DNA of 18,174 nt, taken from positions 1-18,174 of the forward strand of contig CAJKMT010000034.1 in the NCBI GenBank assembly GCA_905201055.1, in the 5' to 3' direction. The translations under genes and the position numbers were made by a program. Below, piece after piece: positions 15,546-18,174 of the stretch (position 1 is the first letter of the stretch; each line of letters starts with the position of its first letter). The notes below the pieces were generated by a model. It saw only the letters and a program-made list of their open reading frames with translations, did not search any database and was not told where the DNA came from. Source of the DNA: an uncultured Sutterella sp. GTDB taxonomy: Bacteria; Pseudomonadota; Gammaproteobacteria; Burkholderiales; Burkholderiaceae_F.

Positions 15546-15663
15546 TCAATTATTGGTCCGTATTAGCTCCGTCATAAATTTCGCTCAGTTCTATCGCTGA
15601 GTCTGTTTGAAAAAGTTCTAGTTAAAAAAGATTAGATCCGCTTGAAAATACATAGTTATCCTT

Positions 15664-15857
15664 ATTGTCCAAGAGGACGATTTCAATCAAAATAACCCCA
15701 AGATTCCACTTTTTGAGATCGCCTCTAAAATGCTTTCGAGCAAACGTTTAGACCCACGACAGACAGCCTTGCAGGAAAATTCCTGTGAGTCTTGCTGTGC
15801 GATCTCAACTGTCAAACCGATAGGCCTTACGAGTGTTTCTCGCAAGGCTGTTTTTTT
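15664..15857 (+). ncRNA. Candidate structured small RNA with intrinsic terminator
   Basis: The 10-bp pair TTGAGATCGC (15713-15722) / GCGATCTCAA (15799-15808) closes a multibranch region. Inside are a TGCT-TTCG-AGCA tetraloop hairpin (15731-15742) and an ACAGC/GCTGT helix (15763-15767 with 15794-15798). That helix directly abuts the closing stem and contains a CAGGA/TCCTG hairpin (15772-15785). Before it stands ATTGTCC-AAGA-GGACGAT (15664-15681). After it comes a terminator, arms 15824-15833 and 15839-15848 with one mismatch, followed by a tail T-G and seven T. I do not recognise an Rfam family, and I found no convincing promoter, so the 5' end is uncertain. It could also be an attenuated leader of yjiH, 377 bases downstream. 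Confidence 0.45.
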
Positions 15858-16045
15858 CAGCTTTAGCATCGGGGAACGATTTAGTCGTTTCCCGCTTCCC
15901 ACGTTTGTTGTTTTCAGCTATTGGCGCTGATTGACAACCGGTTCGATCCCGAACCCCTCAAACGGTCTGAAACACCGTCACTGAATAAATAAACAGTTCA
16001 AGTGTATTCGGACATTTTCAAAACCTTGAAAATTTGGAAGTTGCT
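15858..16045. other. Gene-free stretch rich in inverted repeats
   Basis: Five further hairpins follow one another. They are GGGGAACGA/TCGTTTCCC (15871-15893), CAGC/GCTG (15916-15930), GGTTCG-ATCC-CGAACC (15940-15955), ACGGT/ACCGT (15962-15978) and ATTTTCAA-AACC-TTGAAAAT (about 16014-16033). None has a T-tract. No open frame here has a credible ribosome site. Confidence 0.5.
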
Positions 16046-16207
16046 ATGTATCCCACCACCCGTGGCTCCGCTGAAAGAAAAGTCGGCATTAAAACTCAAC
16101 AAATGATTCTGCAGTTTGCTCCCTGCGCAAGGCTCATGCGCGCCATGCGTCAAATCGGACCTCCCGTTTATCGATTTAGTCACATTCGCTCATCTGAATA
16201 CGAATAA
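16046..16207 (+). CDS. Possible small ORF, 53 residues, unknown
   Basis: ATG with GGAAG five bases upstream opens a basic 53-codon frame starting MYPTTRGSAERK and ending in TAA 27 bases before yjiH. It has no membrane segment, no recognised motif, and ordinary composition. An overlapping open frame exists on the other strand (15998-16183). It may be a leader peptide, a gene fragment or chance. Confidence 0.22.
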   Translation: MYPTTRGSAERKVGIKTQQMILQFAPCARLMRAMRQIGPPVYRFSHIRSSEYE

Positions 16208-16234
16208 CTGAATGATTTTGATAGGAAAAGAAAA

Positions 16235-16993
16235 ATGTCCGATAAACACACAAACCCGAATGAAGAAAAGGTGACGATAGGCTGTTACATTTCGTTGGCG
16301 CTTGCGATTGTATTTTTCTCCGGCATGGCGGCCGGCAGCGGCTACTTCTGGAGTTTTTTGGACTTCACTACCCTGATGGGAAGTGCCGGCAAAGTGGTGG
16401 GCAAAGTGTCTGAGTCGGGTGACGGACTGGCTGTGACGATGACCACCTTGCGCGGTATCGGCGGCTCCGGCGCCATTGACGGCTTCATGCTGGCGATATC
16501 ACTCATTGTGCCCGGTGTGATGCTTGCGATGGGGATGATCACGGTTTTTGAGCATTACGGCGCTTTGCGAGCGGCGCGAAAACTCTTAACCCCGCTGCTT
16601 CAATTCTTAATCGGTGTGCCCGGCACGGCAACTCTGGCTCTCATTGCCTGCCTGCAGTCAACCGACGGTGGTGCGGCGCTCACCCGTCAGCTTAAAGATT
16701 CAGGTGCCTTAACGTACAGAGAAATCAATAACTTTTCGGCATTCCAAATGGTGGCCTGCGCTCCCATTACAAATTTCGTCACATTCAGTGCTGCCGTGTT
16801 GGCATTTAGCGGCGCTGACGGTTCGGGCGGTGTGCCGCTTTCGATGGGAGCCGGTCTTGCCGTCTTGCTGATTGCCAAAGTGATCGGCGCCAACATCATG
16901 CGATTGATCCAATGGAAAATGGCTTTGCGGGAAGAAAGTTCCAAAGCCCTTCTGCAACCCTCTGCCGTTGCTGTAACGATTGAAAGGAATTGA
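16235..16993 (+). CDS. yjiH: YjiH-family Gate-domain membrane protein
   Basis: A 252-residue inner-membrane protein with about six hydrophobic segments. It belongs to the nucleoside-recognition (Gate) group; the central part IDGFMLAISLIVPGVMLAMGM and PLLQFLIGVPGTATLALIACL with QSTDGGAALTRQLKD resembles this family, and its pairing with YjiG identifies it as YjiH. In E. coli yjiG-yjiH sit beside iadA (isoaspartyl dipeptidase); no such gene is seen here. Function is unproven; a two-part transporter or channel with YjiG is inferred. AGGAAAAG lies before the ATG. The stop overlaps the start region of yjiG, so the two are translationally coupled. Confidence 0.85.
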   Translation: MSDKHTNPNEEKVTIGCYISLALAIVFFSGMAAGSGYFWSFLDFTTLMGSAGKVVGKVSESGDGLAVTMTTLRGIGGSGAIDGFMLAISLIVPGVMLAMGMITVFEHYGALRAARKLLTPLLQFLIGVPGTATLALIACLQSTDGGAALTRQLKDSGALTYREINNFSAFQMVACAPITNFVTFSAAVLAFSGADGSGGVPLSMGAGLAVLLIAKVIGANIMRLIQWKMALREESSKALLQPSAVAVTIERN

Positions 16994-16995
16994 TC

Positions 16996-17463
16996 ATGGC
17001 TGAACTCAGTACTCAAAAACCGCTCATTACGGAAGTGTTTGTTGAAGGCGCTAAGCGCGGCTGGGATTTGGCAACAAAGTCTATGCTGCCCAATTTGGTG
17101 ATGGCCTTTGTGCTCATCAAGGTGCTGACTGTCTCGGGTTTGTTGAATTACGTCGGTATGGCCTTTGAACCCATCATGTCCTTGTTTGGACTGCCGGGTG
17201 AAAGTGCCATGGTTTTGGTGAGTGCGTGGATGTCAAGCGGCGGCGCAATCGGTGTGCTGCTCGCGTTCTTAAGTGACGGCGTGATGACCGGTGAACAAGC
17301 CGCCGTTATTTTGCCCTCGATCTTTATCATGGGCGGACAGCTTCAGTACATGGGGCGCTGCCTCGGTGTGATTGGTATTAAAGATCAGATGCTCTACGTC
17401 ATCATGCTCATTCCGATTGTGATGGCCTTTGCGGTGTTGGCTGTGATGAGCATTATCATCTAG
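16996..17463 (+). CDS. yjiG: YjiG-family Gate-domain membrane protein
   Basis: A 155-residue membrane protein, near the 153 of E. coli YjiG. It reads VFVEGAKRGWDLATKSMLPN, MAFVLIKVLTVSGLLNYVG, MSLFGLPGESAMVLVSAWMS and GGQLQYMGRCLGV in the same order as YjiG. About four hydrophobic segments. The ATG at 16996 is preferred, with AAAGGAA six bases upstream. A TTG at 16990 in the same frame is less likely. It lies two bases after the yjiH stop and is followed by a strong terminator, so yjiH-yjiG form a two-gene unit. Confidence 0.88.
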   Translation: MAELSTQKPLITEVFVEGAKRGWDLATKSMLPNLVMAFVLIKVLTVSGLLNYVGMAFEPIMSLFGLPGESAMVLVSAWMSSGGAIGVLLAFLSDGVMTGEQAAVILPSIFIMGGQLQYMGRCLGVIGIKDQMLYVIMLIPIVMAFAVLAVMSIII

Positions 17464-17478
17464 CGGCGGCAAGGAGAC

Positions 17479-17509
17479 AAAAGCCCGGTGCGGTTGGCAT
17501 CGGGCTTTT
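17479..17509 (+). terminator. Intrinsic terminator of yjiH-yjiG
   Basis: AAAAGCCCGGTGC (17479-17491) pairs with GCATCGGGCTTTT (17497-17509), one G-T pair, over a five-base loop. The T-tract is the 3' end of the stem. It begins 15 bases after the yjiG stop. Confidence 0.88.
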
Positions 17510-17534
17510 CAGTGTCTGAAAGATTTTGCTGTAC

Positions 17535-17657
17535 CTATGAGACGCTTCTTTGCGAAAAAAGTTTGAGTTTCCCGAACATCCTGTTCAGACGTTCCTCATC
17601 AAAGGGAAGGTACTCGGCGATATTGACATCCTCCTCGTCGTAAACGGCGAGGATTCC
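17535..17657 (-). pseudogene. C-terminal tail of a gene interrupted by the tnpB element
   Basis: On the minus strand the bases just beyond the tnpB stop read as 40 codons with coding-like composition: GILAVYDEEDVNIAEYLPFD at the start and LKLFSQRSVS before TAG (17535-17537). It is in a different frame from tnpB and has no start codon or ribosome site of its own, so it looks like the end of a host gene whose front lies beyond the element, outside the window. I do not recognise the protein. It may instead be a chance open frame, but acidic, well-mixed codons make this less likely. Confidence 0.45.
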
Positions 17658-17780
17658 CTACTGTGTCATCGGCTCTCGCCGATGATCACTTCGATGGGTT
17701 CCTGCTGCTGACCCACGCAATGGATTGACTCCATCCGCCGATTCACTCGAGCTCGGCCTTCTTCGCCTAGCTCCCCACAG
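17658..17780 (-). ncRNA. Putative omega-RNA at the tnpB 3' end
   Basis: TnpB nucleases use an RNA made from the 3' end of their own gene and the right end of the element. Here three hairpins line up in that place: GAGCT...AGCTC with an inner GGC/GCC (17749-17773), ATGGA/TCCAT (17720-17734) and TCATCGGC-TCTC-GCCGATGA (17666-17685), the last covering the tnpB stop codon. The guide would be the bases next after the element end, near 17657 downward. The exact boundary is not known to me. Confidence 0.4.
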
Positions 17781-18174
17781 GCTGACATGCGCTGCCCGCG
17801 CACCTTTATATTTCTTGCTCCCACTACGTCGGCATTGTCCTGATAACCGCATGCCACACATTTAAAACTTGCCTGGCTCTTGCGGTTCTCTTTTGACTCA
17901 TGCCCGCACAGCGGACAAGTTCGCGAAGTGTACTGAGGCGCCACCTTGATGACGATCCCCCCTCTTTGCTCACACTTCCACTGCAGTCGTTGGAAAAATT
18001 TCCCCCAGGCCTGATCCAATATCGCTCGGTTTAAACCTGATTTCTGCGCGACATTGTGACCCGGTTCTTCAAGTGTCCCGGCGGCACTGGCTGTCATGTT
18101 CTTTATTCTCAAGTCTTCCCGATAGATCACAGCGTGTTTTTTGCTCAGATCCAACGCCACTTTATTGATAAAGT
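17666..18174 (-). CDS. tnpB: TnpB RNA-guided nuclease, 5' end outside window
   Basis: About 169 codons are visible, the C-terminal part of a protein usually near 370-400 residues. The frame is open to the window edge and matches TnpB there (FINKVALDLSKKHAVI), so the first GTG at 18160 is not the true start. The catalytic Glu of the RuvC II site is in YREDLRIKNM. The zinc finger has CPLC and CVAC pairs, with YTSRTCPLCG and SFKCVACGYQ around them, and the RuvC III Asp is in NADVVGARN. TnpB cuts DNA guided by omega-RNA and helps the element persist at its site. The visible catalytic and zinc-binding residues are intact. The C-terminus (QQEPIEVIIGESR) ends inside the right-end hairpin. Confidence 0.92.
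   Translation of the reverse strand, partial: FINKVALDLSKKHAVIYREDLRIKNMTASAAGTLEEPGHNVAQKSGLNRAILDQAWGKFFQRLQWKCEQRGGIVIKVAPQYTSRTCPLCGHESKENRKSQASFKCVACGYQDNADVVGARNIKVRGQRMSACGELGEEGRARVNRRMESIHCVGQQQEPIEVIIGESR

Larger units (their letters stand above)
17658..18174 (-). mobile_element. IS200/IS605-type element, right part only
   Basis: The element is identified by tnpB and by the subterminal hairpin at 17666-17685, as in the right ends of IS605-family elements. It runs out of the window, so the left end and any tnpA cannot be seen. The right boundary is set near 17658, where the interrupted host frame begins, and is an estimate. Confidence 0.6.

Noticed and set aside
15687..15930. Two overlapping 66-71 codon frames on opposite strands across the candidate RNA
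   Set aside because: Neither has a good ribosome site or recognisable protein, and the stem pairings explain the sequence better.
15936..15960. GGTTCGATCCC motif resembling a tRNA T-arm
   Set aside because: The flanking stem does not pair as a T-stem, and no acceptor, D or anticodon arm can be built around it. It is a simple GGTTCG/CGAACC hairpin.
1..18174. CRISPR arrays, rRNA, complete tRNA genes, replication origins
   Set aside because: No regular direct repeats with spacers, no rRNA signatures, no complete tRNA cloverleaf and no origin-type repeat cluster were seen on reading both strands.

Overview
The window looks like chromosomal DNA of a betaproteobacterium, most likely a gut Sutterellaceae (Sutterella/Parasutterella-like, Burkholderiales). 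That placement is inferred from protein similarity I recognise and from moderate GC content; no rRNA or other phylogenetic marker is present. Genes are tightly packed, and several of them are followed by a good intrinsic terminator.

Region 1 (1-3.1 kb, minus strand): a short exported protein built almost only of alternating Asp and Arg blocks, a CstA-family peptide/pyruvate-type transporter, and the remnant of a P-loop ATPase gene. Region 2 (3.4-8.3 kb, minus strand): a classical autotransporter adhesin-like protein with a nine-C tract just after its start codon, an MFS (DHA1, MdtG-like) efflux transporter, and a carboxylesterase/acyl-protein thioesterase. Each of these three has its own terminator.

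Region 3 (8.4-14.8 kb, plus strand): a low-molecular-weight tyrosine phosphatase, then a complete ISC iron-sulfur assembly operon, iscS-iscU-iscA-hscB-hscA-fdx-iscX, with trmD appended at its end. IscS strips sulfur from cysteine. IscU scaffolds the cluster, with IscA and Fdx as carrier and electron donor. HscA/HscB deliver the cluster from IscU, and IscX modulates IscS. No iscR lies between the phosphatase gene and iscS, where many betaproteobacteria carry it. A near-consensus promoter and a leader hairpin occupy that gap.

Region 4 (14.9-15.5 kb): a Phd/YefM antitoxin and RelE/ParE toxin pair behind a perfect 28-bp palindrome. Region 5 (15.55-16.23 kb): about 690 bases without a convincing protein gene but rich in inverted repeats. 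These include a 10-bp closed multibranch fold ending in an intrinsic terminator, which is a candidate structured RNA. Region 6 (16.2-17.5 kb): the yjiH-yjiG pair of Gate-domain membrane proteins. Region 7 (17.5-18.17 kb, minus strand): the 3' part of an IS200/IS605-type tnpB. Its right end, with omega-RNA-like hairpins, appears to sit inside another gene, of which a 40-codon tail remains.

The best candidates for something new are the Asp/Arg block protein, the structured RNA at 15.66-15.86 kb, the phase-variation tract of the autotransporter, and the tnpB element with its interrupted target.
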